The notes: generated by a model from the letters alone, not told the origin. Shown: positions 26,497 through 34,643, counted from the stretch's first letter. The stretch: DNA of 64,000 bases from Pseudomonas asiatica (GCF_040214835.1 NZ_CP157874.1:5110501-5174500); one strand, 5' to 3'. A program made the numbers and translations.

Positions 26497-27274
26497 GGGC
26501 GAGCGGGCGGTGAAGGCCGCCGTGGTGGTGCTGGCGCTGGGTGGCGGCAGCTGGGCGCGACTGGGCTCGGACGGTAGCTGGCAGCCGCTGCTGGCCGCAC
26601 GGGCTGTGGATATCTCACCCTTGCAGCCCAGCAACTGCGGTTTTGAAGTGGCAGGCTGGAGCGCGCTGCTCAAGGACAAGTTCGCCGGTGCGCCGTTGAA
26701 GAACATTGCCCTCAGCGTTCCCGGCAGCGCGCCGCGCAAGGGCGAGTTCATCCTCACCGCGCAGGGTGTGGAAGGCAGCCTGGTGTATGCATGGTCAGCG
26801 CCGGTGCGCGAGGCCATCAACCGTGAGGGCCACGGGGTGTTGCTGCTCGACCTGTTACCGGACAAGCCTGTGGACAAGATTGCCCAGGCGCTGGCCAAGC
26901 CACGGGGTTCGCGCTCGATGGCCAAGCACCTGCACAGCCAGCTGGGTATCGATGGGGTCAAGGCTGCCCTGTTGCGCGAGCTGACCGATCAGGCGACCTT
27001 TGCCGCCCCTGATGCCTTGGCGAGGGCGATCAAGGCATTGCCGATCACGCTGGTGCGCACGCGGCCGCTGGATGAGGCGATCAGCAGCGCGGGCGGGGTG
27101 CGTTTCGAGGGGCTGGATGAGGGCTTGATGGTCAAGGGCATGCCGGGGGTGTTCTGTGCCGGCGAGATGCTGGACTGGGAGGCGCCGACTGGGGGGTATC
27201 TGCTGACAGCGTGCTTTGCCAGCGGCTTGCGCGCCGGGCGGGCGGCGGCGGATTGGCTCAAATCCAAAGGTTGA
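26033..27274 (+). CDS. NAD(P)/FAD-dependent oxidoreductase, TIGR03862/HI0933-like
   Basis: A 413-residue flavoprotein of the HI0933/BaiN-like family. Seen: the FAD dinucleotide motif VVIGGGPAGLMAAEALAQAGLAVEVFDAMPSVGRKFLLAGVGGMNITHSEP, a mid-chain VLALGGGSWARLGSDGSW, and the C-terminal FAD motif SSAGGVRFEGLDEGLMVKGMPGVFCAGEMLDWEAPTGGYLL. The biochemical role of the family is poorly defined. It is monocistronic between REP regions. Confidence 0.92.
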   Translation: MPDLSPASPPLAVVIGGGPAGLMAAEALAQAGLAVEVFDAMPSVGRKFLLAGVGGMNITHSEPYPAFVSRYAERQGEIAALLHDFDADALRQWIHGLGIETFVGTSGRVFPTDMKAAPLLRAWLKRLRDSGVVIHTRHRWLGWNAEGALRIAYPQGERAVKAAVVVLALGGGSWARLGSDGSWQPLLAARAVDISPLQPSNCGFEVAGWSALLKDKFAGAPLKNIALSVPGSAPRKGEFILTAQGVEGSLVYAWSAPVREAINREGHGVLLLDLLPDKPVDKIAQALAKPRGSRSMAKHLHSQLGIDGVKAALLRELTDQATFAAPDALARAIKALPITLVRTRPLDEAISSAGGVRFEGLDEGLMVKGMPGVFCAGEMLDWEAPTGGYLLTACFASGLRAGRAAADWLKSKG

Positions 27275-27282
27275 CACTGTCC

Positions 27283-27370
27283 CCTGTGGGAGCGGGTTTA
27301 CCCGCGAACACGGGCGAAGCCCGTGCCATGCACCGAGTCGCATTCTTCGCGGGTAAACCCGCTCCCACAG
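27283..27370 (+). repeat. REP pair 9
   Basis: Inverted CCTGTGGGAGCGGGTTTACC ... GGTAAACCCGCTCCCACAG, with an inner hairpin CACGGGCGAAGCCCGTG, between the convergent flavoprotein and rhlE genes. Confidence 0.9.
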
Positions 27371-27390
27371 AGACCGCGTACACTTCAAAT

Positions 27391-28722
27391 CTACGGCTTA
27401 CGCTTGCGCGCCCCACCATTGAAGCTCGGCACCTTGCGCACCGCCTTCACCGCCGGCTCCGCACTGCCTGATTCAGCACTGTCCATCCAACGCCCCAACC
27501 CGCGCTTGGCGCTGTTTTCCTTCGGCTTCTTGGGCTTCTTCGGCTTCTTGATCACCTGGCCACTAGCGTCGGTCATCGGCACCCGGTGGTCAGGGATGAA
27601 GTCCGGCTCTTCGTGACGCGGCAGGGTCTGCCGGGTCAGCACTTCGATTGCCGCCAGCAGCTGCACTTCATCCGCACACACCAGCGAGATCGCCTCGCCC
27701 TTGTTGCCCGCCCGCCCGGTACGCCCGATGCGGTGCACGTAATCCTCGGCAACGATCGGCAGGTCAAGGTTGACCACCAGCGGCAAGTCGTCGATATCCA
27801 GGCCGCGGGCCGCCACATCGGTCGCCACCAGCACCTGGATTTCGCGGGCCTTGAAGCTGTCCAGCGCGCGCTGGCGGGTGGCTTGCGGGCGGTCACCGTG
27901 GATACCGTCGGCATTCACACCCTCGGCCAGCAAGCGCTCCACCAGTTGATCGACGCCATTGCGGGTCTTGGCGAACACCAGCACCTGCTTCCAGCGCTGC
28001 TTGCGCAGCAGGTGGCAGAACAGGTCGACCTTGCGCTTTTTATCCACAGGCACCAGCCACTGCTTGACGCTGGTGGCCGTGGCATTGCGCGGGCTGACTT
28101 CGATGCTCAGCGGGTCGTTCAGGGCCAGGCCCGCCAGCATGCGGATCTGGTCGGAGAAAGTGGCGGAGAACAACAACGTCTGGCGCTTGCGTGGCAGCGC
28201 GGCGTACACCGACTGCAGCTCTTCGGCAAAGCCCAGGTCGAGCATGCGGTCGGCTTCGTCCAGCACCAGGGTCTGCACCTGGTTGAACTTCACGGCGTTC
28301 TGCCGGAACAGGTCGAGCAAGCGCCCCGGGGTGGCCACCAGCAGGTCGACGCCACGGCGCAGGCGCATCATCTGCGGGTTGATGCTGACCCCGCCATACA
28401 CCGCGTAGGTGCTCAGCGGCAGGTTCTCGGCATACTCGCGCACGTTGTTGTGCACCTGCTCGGCCAGCTCACGGGTGGGTACCAGCACCAGCGCGCGGAT
28501 CGAGTTGCTGGCCACCTTTTCGCCTTCCAGCGCCAGGCGCTGCAGCACAGGCAGGGCAAAGCCCGCGGTCTTGCCGGTACCGGTCTGGGCCGCGGCCATC
28601 AGGTCGCGGCCGGCCAGCACGGCGGGGATGGCCTTGGCCTGCACCGGGGTCGGGGTGGTGTAGTCCAGTTGCTGCAGGGTGCGCAGCAGCGGTTCGATCA
28701 GGCCGAGTTTGGCGAAATTCAT
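27391..28722 (-). CDS. rhlE: ATP-dependent RNA helicase RhlE
   Basis: A 443-residue DEAD-box helicase. Motifs in order: Q motif TPTPVQAKAIP, Walker A AAQTGTGKT, PTRELA, GG, TPGR, DEAD (LVLDEADRMLDLGF), SAT, then VFAKTRNG, ATDVAARGLDID and HRIGRTGRAG. A short basic tail (KKPKKPKKPKEN... and ARKRKP) is typical of RhlE and assists RNA binding and degradosome or ribosome contacts. Acts in RNA remodelling and cold growth. Confidence 0.95.
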   Translation of the reverse strand: MNFAKLGLIEPLLRTLQQLDYTTPTPVQAKAIPAVLAGRDLMAAAQTGTGKTAGFALPVLQRLALEGEKVASNSIRALVLVPTRELAEQVHNNVREYAENLPLSTYAVYGGVSINPQMMRLRRGVDLLVATPGRLLDLFRQNAVKFNQVQTLVLDEADRMLDLGFAEELQSVYAALPRKRQTLLFSATFSDQIRMLAGLALNDPLSIEVSPRNATATSVKQWLVPVDKKRKVDLFCHLLRKQRWKQVLVFAKTRNGVDQLVERLLAEGVNADGIHGDRPQATRQRALDSFKAREIQVLVATDVAARGLDIDDLPLVVNLDLPIVAEDYVHRIGRTGRAGNKGEAISLVCADEVQLLAAIEVLTRQTLPRHEEPDFIPDHRVPMTDASGQVIKKPKKPKKPKENSAKRGLGRWMDSAESGSAEPAVKAVRKVPSFNGGARKRKP

Positions 28723-28777
28723 GGCAATACCGTCAGGGGGTTCAGCGAAGGCGGCAAGTTTACCGCATCACCCCTGC

Positions 28778-29698
28778 CTACTTGCAGATTTCGCCTTTCA
28801 ACGGCTGCACCTGCTCAGGTGCCTTGCGCCACTGCGGCAGGCCGATCAGCACCACCGCGCCGATGATCACCGCCATGGCCACACATTCTTCGGCACCGAT
28901 CTGCTCACCGGCAAAGACGATGCCCAGCAGCACGGCCACCGCCGGGTTGACGTAGGCATAGCTGGTGGCAGCTGCCGGGCGCACGTGCTTGAGCAGGTAC
29001 ATGTAGGCACTGAACGCCAGGATCGAACCGAAGAACACCAGGTAGGCCAGTGCCCCCCAGCCGGCAGCGGTCGGCAGCTGCGTCATGCGCTCGCCAGACA
29101 GCGCGCTGCCGAGCAGCAGCACTGCGCCACCAACGAGCATTTCCGCGGCGCTGGCCATGGGCCCCTGGGGCAGCGGCAAGGTCTTGCTCCACACCGAGCC
29201 GAACGCCCACGACGCCGCCGCAAAGATGATCAGCGCCGCGCCAATCGGGCTTGCCTGAAGGTTGGAGCCCAGGTTCAGCAGGCCGATACCCACCAACCCG
29301 AGGGCGATCCCCGCCCACTCCAGCTTCGAATTGCGGTGCCCGAACAGCAGGCCGAACAGCAACGTGAACAGCGGCACCGTCGCCACCGCCAGCGCAGCGA
29401 CGCCAGAGGCCACACCGGCATGCTCGGCCACGGTCACGCCACCGTTACCACAGCTGAGCAGCAGGAAACCGATCGCCCCCGCAGCCCGCCACTGCGGCCA
29501 GGTCGGTGCCGGCACACCGCGCCAGCGCAAGAAGCCATACAGCAGGCCCCCGGCAATCAGGAAGCGCACCCCGGCCATGAGCATCGGCGGCCAGCTCTCG
29601 ACGCCTATGCGAATGAACAGGTAGGTGGAGCCCCAGACCAGGTACAAGGCCAGGAATGCACCAATGAGCAACAACGGGAAGCGACGGGAGGCAGGCAT
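28778..29698 (-). CDS. EamA-family metabolite exporter (YedA-like)
   Basis: A 306-residue inner-membrane exporter with ten hydrophobic spans in two EamA repeats. Seen: FLALYLVWGSTYLFIRIGVESWPPMLMAGVRFL in repeat 1 and ASWAFGSVWSKTLPLP in repeat 2, ending with SYAYVNPAVAVLLGIVFAGE. This is the YedA/RhaT-like drug or metabolite group. The ATG at 29698 is preferred; a GTG three codons upstream is possible. It is divergent from an Lrp-family regulator, suggesting amino acid export. Confidence 0.88.
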   Translation of the reverse strand: MPASRRFPLLLIGAFLALYLVWGSTYLFIRIGVESWPPMLMAGVRFLIAGGLLYGFLRWRGVPAPTWPQWRAAGAIGFLLLSCGNGGVTVAEHAGVASGVAALAVATVPLFTLLFGLLFGHRNSKLEWAGIALGLVGIGLLNLGSNLQASPIGAALIIFAAASWAFGSVWSKTLPLPQGPMASAAEMLVGGAVLLLGSALSGERMTQLPTAAGWGALAYLVFFGSILAFSAYMYLLKHVRPAAATSYAYVNPAVAVLLGIVFAGEQIGAEECVAMAVIIGAVVLIGLPQWRKAPEQVQPLKGEICK

Positions 29699-29753
29699 GG
29701 GAAACACTCGAAATCCGTTTACGGGTGGCTTAGTTTAGAAAGGCCACCGTGTA

Positions 29754-29763
29754 AACTTAAGTT
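29754..29763. promoter_or_regulatory. Palindrome in the exporter/Lrp divergent region
   Basis: AACTTAAGTT is a perfect 10-bp palindrome within a longer near-symmetric GTAAACTTAAGTTAC, centred between the two divergent genes. It is a candidate site for the Lrp-type protein. Confidence 0.5.
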
Positions 29764-29852
29764 ACAAAACAGCTTTAAATCACCCGAACACTTTGCATTG
29801 CATGGTTATTCTGATGCTTTTCAATCGAATCGAAACCAGGCAGGAATAACCT

Positions 29853-30302
29853 ATGGACAAGTACGACCGCATGCTGCTCGCCGCCCTGCTCGACAATGGC
29901 CGCGCCACCTTCGCGCAACTGGCGCGCCAGGTGAACCTGTCGGCGCCGGCGGTGGCCGAGCGGGTGGCCAAGCTCGAGGCCAGCGGGGTTATCACCGGCT
30001 ACCAGGCCAAGGTCGACATGAGCAAGATCGGCCTGCCGATCCAGTGCGTGATCGAACTGCGCCTGGCCAGCCACGGCAACCAGCAGGCCTACGAAGCGTT
30101 GACCCAGATCCCCCAGTTGACCGAATGCCACCGGGTAACCGGCGACCCCTGCGTCATCATGCAGGCAGCGGTGGGTTCGATGCCGGAGCTGGAAGAACTG
30201 ATCAACCGGGTCGCGCAGTTCGGCTTCAGCAAGACCTCGATCATTCTCTCCAGCGCTGTGGAGCGGCGGGTGCCGCTGGCGCAACTGGAGAAGAAGCCCT
30301 AA
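29853..30302 (+). CDS. Lrp/AsnC-family regulator
   Basis: A 149-residue regulator with an N-terminal helix-turn-helix (LLAALLDNGRATFAQLARQVNLSAPAVAERVAKLEASGVITGY) and a C-terminal RAM ligand-binding domain (CVIELRLASHGNQQAYEALTQIPQLTECHRVTGDPCVIMQAAV). It is divergent from the EamA exporter and probably controls it in response to an amino acid. Its stop overlaps the stop of the convergent exonuclease by two bases. Confidence 0.92.
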   Translation: MDKYDRMLLAALLDNGRATFAQLARQVNLSAPAVAERVAKLEASGVITGYQAKVDMSKIGLPIQCVIELRLASHGNQQAYEALTQIPQLTECHRVTGDPCVIMQAAVGSMPELEELINRVAQFGFSKTSIILSSAVERRVPLAQLEKKP

Positions 30303-30904
30303 CAGAACCTGGCCAGGGTTTCACGAACCTTGGCGGCCGGGGTTTTCTGCAGGCGGCAGAGCAGGTCGTGCGAGAGTTGCTGTACACCATGGCCCTGGCG
30401 CAGCACGCCAGCCAGGTGTTGCAGCAGGTTGGCGGCCATTTCGGCATCGGCCATGGCCCGGTGCGCGGTACCGGTATCCGGCAGCCCGGCCCAGCGGGTC
30501 AGGGTACCCAGCTTGTGGTTCGGTGCCGCTGGCAGCAGGCGCCGTGACAGAAGCAAGGAGCAGGCGAAGGCCTGGCTGCGGCTACGGCCGATGCGGCCCA
30601 GTTCGTAGTCCCAGAACTTCTGGTCGAAAGCGGCATTGTGTGCCAGCAGCGGGGTGCCACCGACGAATTCGGCCACTTCGTTCATCACCTTGTCCACCGG
30701 CGGCGCACTGCGCAGCATGGTGTTGGTGATGCCGGTCAGCCCGGCGATGAAGGCCGGCACCGGCACACCCGCGTTCATCAGGCTCTGGTAGCGCTCGACG
30801 ATGCGCCCGCCCTCCAACATCACCACCGCCACCTCGGTGGCGCGGCAACCGGCACCAGGGCTGATGCCGGTGGTTTCAAAGTCGATGACAGCGATACGTT
30901 CCAT
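30299..30904 (-). CDS. DEDDh 3'-5' exonuclease, DnaQ-like
   Basis: A 201-residue exonuclease with the epsilon-subunit fold. Seen: Exo I VIDFETTGISP, Exo II LLAHNAAFDQKFWDYEL, and Exo III HRAMADAEMAANLL with the DEDDh His. This is smaller than DNA polymerase III epsilon and belongs to the stand-alone exonuclease group that trims DNA or RNA 3' ends. It is the second gene after the NYN-domain gene, with a 9-base gap, so the two nucleases are probably co-expressed. Confidence 0.9.
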   Translation of the reverse strand: MERIAVIDFETTGISPGAGCRATEVAVVMLEGGRIVERYQSLMNAGVPVPAFIAGLTGITNTMLRSAPPVDKVMNEVAEFVGGTPLLAHNAAFDQKFWDYELGRIGRSRSQAFACSLLLSRRLLPAAPNHKLGTLTRWAGLPDTGTAHRAMADAEMAANLLQHLAGVLRQGHGVQQLSHDLLCRLQKTPAAKVRETLARFC

Positions 30905-30913
30905 GCAGGGGCC

Positions 30914-31393
30914 TCAGTGTTTGAGCAACAGCGCACCCTCGATGGGCACATAACGGGTGGCGGCACGGATCAGCGACAGTGCGGTAAGCCCGGGCACACC
31001 ATACACCACTGCCTCGGTGCCATGGCGCTGTATCACCCGCTCCAGCAGCAGGTCGAAATCGCCATCGCCGGAGGCCAGTACCACTTGGTCGACGCGGCTG
31101 GCGGCGTCGATCACATCCAGGGTAATACCCACATCCCAGTCACCTTTGGCCGAGCCATCGCTGCGCTGGATGAAGGGTTTGAGGCGCACATCGAAACCGA
31201 GATTGCGCAGGATCTGCTGGAACTGTTGCTGTTTGCTGTCGCCACGGTCGATGGCATAGGCCACGGCCTCGACGATCTGGCCGTCGCGGCTGACATCGGC
31301 CCACAGGGCGGTGTAGTTGAAATGGCAGCCGTGGGCCTGGCGCACGGTGTAGTAGAGGTTCTGCACATCGGCGAACAGCGCGATCTTTTTCAC
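30914..31393 (-). CDS. NYN-domain (PIN-like) protein, LabA/DUF88 type
   Basis: A 159-residue predicted ribonuclease. Seen: the first acidic site IALFADVQNLYYTVRQ, GDWDVGITLDVIDAA, and VVLASGDGDFDLLLERV, the conserved Asp set of the NYN domain. I choose a GTG start at 31393 (AAGGGG 7 bases upstream), because the in-frame ATG lies far upstream inside a REP. It is followed 9 bases on by the DEDDh exonuclease. The pairing suggests RNA processing or decay; inference. Confidence 0.88.
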   Translation of the reverse strand: MKKIALFADVQNLYYTVRQAHGCHFNYTALWADVSRDGQIVEAVAYAIDRGDSKQQQFQQILRNLGFDVRLKPFIQRSDGSAKGDWDVGITLDVIDAASRVDQVVLASGDGDFDLLLERVIQRHGTEAVVYGVPGLTALSLIRAATRYVPIEGALLLKH

Positions 31394-31423
31394 CTTGGAA
31401 CCCCTTGGTCGGCCTGGAATGCT

Positions 31424-31528
31424 GGGGGCTGCCTTGCAGCCCTTTCGCGACACAAGGCCGCTCCTACAGGGGGTCGCGTACCCTTGTAGGAGCGGCCTTG
31501 CGTTGCGAAAGGGGCGCAAGGCGCCCCC
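31424..31528 (-). repeat. REP pair 10
   Basis: Inverted 'TTTCGCGACACAAGGCCGCTCC' copies. Its right end is the hairpin GGGGCGCAAGGCGCCCC, which with the following AAAATT would make a minus-strand terminator for genes to the right. Confidence 0.85.
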
Positions 31529-31534
31529 AAAATT

Positions 31535-31620
31535 GCCAGCAGTATGCCAGACCTGTCAGACGTACGAATCGTCGTCCGAGAAGAACCCGCCATCATCACT
31601 GCCATAACCGCTGTCGGCAT
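31535..31620 (-). pseudogene. Duplicated 3' end of the DUF2076 gene (copy 1)
   Basis: These 86 bases match 32375-32460 with only two substitutions (31598 and 31608). Read on the minus strand they encode the last 21 residues of the DUF2076 protein (ending DDDSYV), its stop codon and 21 bases beyond. There is no upstream gene body, so this is a gene-end remnant. The segment between the copies carries the orphan gene 31758-32288. Confidence 0.9.
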
Positions 31621-31757
31621 TCCACGTGGTCGCCTCCCAGCCTTGCTAGCCCATGCAATGCCAATGAACAAGGAAGTACTTCAAGCTTCGGCCCGGTCCC
31701 GCGCCTTACTACTGTACCCACGCAGAGGAAGCTCAACTCCCTCATTGGAGAACAGTC

Positions 31758-32288
31758 ATGAGTAACAGCATTACCAACTGGATCGCAGAAGCAAAATCTT
31801 TCAAGGCGCACATACATTGTCAGTCGGTCTGGAAATACTGGGACGGCACACAAGACAGGTACAAAGACATAATGACTTTCGACTCACCGGGGATAGATCA
31901 ACCAGTCCGGCTGAGCGACGCTTCCGGGCTCGGCCAGGAGGAAGGCTGGCTGATCACCGGACGCCAAGCAGCACCCACCACGTTCAACATCGAATACCAC
32001 TCCGAGACAACGGATCGGATCCATGTCTACATCAACGGCACGGGCACCGACAGCGACAGAAAGGTCGAGATCAGCCGCAACGGCTATCTTGGTTTGTACC
32101 GAACCAACTCACCGGTCGACCTGATAAAACTCGAACCGCTGGAATGGGGCCCTGACACACTGCGCTGCCGCCTGCGCGACCATACGGGCCGTACCGTGAA
32201 AACGCTGTATCACATGCCTCCGGACAGGAATGTCTATCTGAATACGAACGATGGCGACATTGCGACATTTCTTATCACGCGCCGATAG
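31758..32288 (+). CDS. Orphan protein, copy 1 of a local two-member family
   Basis: A 176-residue protein I do not recognise. It is soluble and predicted mostly beta, without signal peptide. It is homologous to the product of 34061-34555: both contain W-L-I-x-G-R, a T-x-D-R-x-H pattern, ISRNGYLG or VSRNGYLG, EPL, a C-R/H-L-R-D-x-x-G/S-x-x-V pattern, and a closing TFLIT or TFDLT. GGAG lies 7 bases before the ATG. Composition is AT-richer than the flanks. It lies on a segment bounded by 86-bp direct repeats, pointing to recent acquisition. The repeating aromatic-glycine pattern is compatible with a beta-trefoil or lectin-like fold; a guess only. Confidence 0.8.
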   Translation: MSNSITNWIAEAKSFKAHIHCQSVWKYWDGTQDRYKDIMTFDSPGIDQPVRLSDASGLGQEEGWLITGRQAAPTTFNIEYHSETTDRIHVYINGTGTDSDRKVEISRNGYLGLYRTNSPVDLIKLEPLEWGPDTLRCRLRDHTGRTVKTLYHMPPDRNVYLNTNDGDIATFLITRR

Positions 32289-32328
32289 CTGCCAGGCTGC
32301 ACCTGCCCCCTGACAGGTTGCCCCTGGA

Positions 32329-32373
32329 AAACCCGAGGTACACGGCCATGCGTTGTCATGTACCTCTGGGTTT
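32329..32373. terminator. Long hairpin between convergent genes
   Basis: AAACCCGAGGTACA (32329-32342) pairs with TGTACCTCTGGGTTT (32359-32373) with one bulge. It could act as a bidirectional terminator for the orphan gene and the DUF2076 gene. It abuts the second 86-bp repeat exactly. Confidence 0.6.
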
Positions 32374-32374
32374 G

Positions 32375-32460
32375 GCCAGCAGTATGCCAGACCTGTCAGA
32401 CGTACGAATCGTCGTCCGAGAAGAACCCGCCATCATCGCTGCCATAATCGCTGTCGGCAT
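32375..32460 (-). repeat. 86-bp direct repeat, copy 2 (authentic DUF2076 3' end)
   Basis: The partner of 31535-31620, offset by 840 bases, 84 of 86 identical. Here it is continuous with the full DUF2076 gene. Confidence 0.9.
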
Positions 32461-33151
32461 AACCACCCTGGTCGCTGCCCCAACCACTGTTGTCAGCCAC
32501 CTGCTGCTGCGCCCCCGAGTCGCTCCAGCCACCGCTGTCGCTGGCCGGCGCCGGCTCCTCCTTGATCACCTCTACCACCTCCTCCGGCTGCGAGTTGTGG
32601 TTGAACAGGCTGCTGATGCCCTGCGCCAGCAACACACCACCCGCCACACCGGCTGCAGTCTGCATTGCGCCGCCGAGGAAGCTGCTGGCACCACTGCGTG
32701 CCGGTGCAGCGCCAAAGCCAGGCTGCTGCGCTTGTGGCTGGGAAAAGCCCGGCGCCGAGGGCTCACGCCAGCCCCCGCCAGATGCCACGGGGGCTGCAGC
32801 GGGACGCTGCGGTTGCACGGCCGGGGCCGCATTGCGCCCAGACGAACCAAAGATGCTGGACAGGAAACCACCACCGCCATTGCTCGGCGCGCTGCCGGCA
32901 CGGGCGGCCTCGGCCTGGGCATGGGCCTGCTTCAGTTCGGCTTCCAGTTGCTTGTTCTGCTCGTCGAGGCGCTTGATCGCTGCCTCCTGCACCAGGATCG
33001 CCTGGGCCATGTAATAAGGCGCCGCCGGCTGCTGACGCACATGTTCCTCGATGCATGCCTGGGCCTGCGCATCACGTGGCTGGCTCGGGTCCTCGGCTTG
33101 CTTGAGGCGGCCGAACAGGCCGTCGATCAGGGTTTGTTCTTCAGTATTCAT
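32396..33151 (-). CDS. DUF2076 domain protein
   Basis: A 251-residue protein. The N-terminal part (EEQTLIDGLFGRLKQAEDPSQPRDAQAQACIEEHVRQQPAAPYYMAQAILVQEAAIKRLDEQNKQLEAEL) is the helical DUF2076 region with a coiled coil. A Pro/Ala/Gly/Gln-rich linker follows (about 90-160), then a glycine-rich hydrophobic stretch (FLGGAMQTAAGVAGGVLLAQGISSLF) and an acidic low-complexity tail rich in D, S and G. Function unknown. GAGG lies 7 bases before the ATG. Its 3' end has been duplicated (see 31535). Confidence 0.88.
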   Translation of the reverse strand: MNTEEQTLIDGLFGRLKQAEDPSQPRDAQAQACIEEHVRQQPAAPYYMAQAILVQEAAIKRLDEQNKQLEAELKQAHAQAEAARAGSAPSNGGGGFLSSIFGSSGRNAAPAVQPQRPAAAPVASGGGWREPSAPGFSQPQAQQPGFGAAPARSGASSFLGGAMQTAAGVAGGVLLAQGISSLFNHNSQPEEVVEVIKEEPAPASDSGGWSDSGAQQQVADNSGWGSDQGGYADSDYGSDDGGFFSDDDSYV

Positions 33152-33317
33152 GGGGCGACCTCGTGGGGTAGCGGACAACGGACAGCGTCAAAGATGGGGC
33201 GTACAGGCGTGGGATTCAATCACCGGCGACGTGAAACTTTTTTCAGCAAGTGACAGCCCCAGGCCTGCTTTGGGCTAAAGTTATGCCCCTGTTTTTACTG
33301 CCATGCGATGTAAACTG

Positions 33318-33974
33318 ATGAATCCGCTGAGCGTCCTGCGCGACTCCCTGTACTTCTTCCGCCGCCACCTGCCGAACATCCTCCAGCTGTGCCTGCCGCT
33401 GGTGGTGCTGGAAGCCTTGCTCACCCAACTGCTGTACCGGCAGATGGGCGATCAGGCATCGCCGGCCTACGGCATGCTGGTCAGCCTGCTGTTCTACCCG
33501 CTGTACAGCGCCGCGCTGATCCTGTACCTCGACACCCGCAGCAACGGCCAGGAAATCGCCAAGCGCGACCTGTTCGCCCGAGCCCTGCAATTGTGGCCGC
33601 AGTTGGCCCTGCTGATCCTGATCAGCTCGCTGCTGATCATGGCCGGCCTGGCGCTGTTCATCTTCCCGGGCGTGTGGATCATGATCAACCTGGTGTTCGC
33701 CGAGTACCTGCTGGTGCTGCGCGGCCTGCCGGTGGTGCAGTCGATGCGCGAGAGCGCACGCATGACCACCGGCCACTTCATGCGCATCATGATCTGCGTG
33801 CTGGGTGTGCTGGCACCGATCTGGCTGATCGACGGGTTATTGCTGATGGCTTTTCCCGAACCCACAGCGGGTGCCCAACTGGCCATGGACAGCCTGAGCG
33901 GCTTCCTGCAGCTGTTCAGTACCGTGGTGCTGTATCGCCTGTTCATGCTGCTGGAAGGTGAAGCCGGGGCTTGA
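33318..33974 (+). CDS. YciC-family membrane protein
   Basis: A 218-residue inner-membrane protein with about six hydrophobic spans (LYFFRRHLPNILQLCLPLVVLEALL, MLVSLLFYPLYSAALILYL, LALLILISSLLIMAGLALFIFPGVWIMINLVFAEYLLVL, and so on). YciC/UPF0259 members have this layout; function unknown. The start MNPLSVLRDSLYFF at 33318 is preferred over an ATG five codons upstream. Confidence 0.85.
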   Translation: MNPLSVLRDSLYFFRRHLPNILQLCLPLVVLEALLTQLLYRQMGDQASPAYGMLVSLLFYPLYSAALILYLDTRSNGQEIAKRDLFARALQLWPQLALLILISSLLIMAGLALFIFPGVWIMINLVFAEYLLVLRGLPVVQSMRESARMTTGHFMRIMICVLGVLAPIWLIDGLLLMAFPEPTAGAQLAMDSLSGFLQLFSTVVLYRLFMLLEGEAGA

Positions 33975-34060
33975 GGCATCTGGGAAAGTCTTCATTCTGC
34001 TCGCACGCCCGACGGTGGCATTAGTGTAAGACACCTTCAATGCCATTAGAGGAAAACGTC

Positions 34061-34555
34061 ATGGAGCAAATAATCAGCACTCAATATGCCGAATCGTTTC
34101 GAGGCCGGCTTTTAATGTGCGTCGACGGTGGCTATGCCAATACCCGGATTAGTCGTAGTGGCGACAAAACCGATGATAGTTTCTTTGATTTCTCCCCTGG
34201 GAATGACTGGTTAATATTGGGCGGACGCACGCTGCCGCCACTGTTGGAGTTCCGTTATATCTCCAAAACCGAAGATCGCCTGCATTATCACATCCACCTT
34301 TGGGGACAACCAGACAAGAAGTTGGGTGTCAGCCGCAATGGCTACCTCGGCTTCTACAAGTATGCCGAAGTCACCGATTACTGGATGATCGAGCCACTGC
34401 ACCTGCTCAATGGATCTCTCATCTGTCATCTGCGAGACCAAAGCGGGCAGAGCGTGGGCGCCATTGACTACAAACGAGACGACTACCGAGAAACGTTAGC
34501 CCCGCTGAATGTCAAGAAAGGTCAGATCGTCACCTTCGACCTGACGAAATATTAA
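34061..34555 (+). CDS. Orphan protein, copy 2 of a local two-member family
   Basis: A 164-residue protein, homologous throughout its last 120 residues to 31758-32288 (shared core WLI-GGR, TEDRLHYH, VSRNGYLGFYK, EPLHLLNGSLICHLRDQSGQSVG, IVTFDLT). No signal peptide, membrane segment or known catalytic motif. GAGG lies 8 bases before the ATG, and the leader just before it resembles that of copy 1. The gene and its surroundings are AT-rich against the flanking core genes, in keeping with horizontal origin. Function unknown. Confidence 0.8.
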   Translation: MEQIISTQYAESFRGRLLMCVDGGYANTRISRSGDKTDDSFFDFSPGNDWLILGGRTLPPLLEFRYISKTEDRLHYHIHLWGQPDKKLGVSRNGYLGFYKYAEVTDYWMIEPLHLLNGSLICHLRDQSGQSVGAIDYKRDDYRETLAPLNVKKGQIVTFDLTKY

Positions 34556-34643
34556 TTCATAGGGAGCTCGATGAAGCGCACATCTATTGGCGCTTCTTAG
34601 CCTTCACAAATTTTCTTTGGCCGAATTACATGATTCATGAGGA

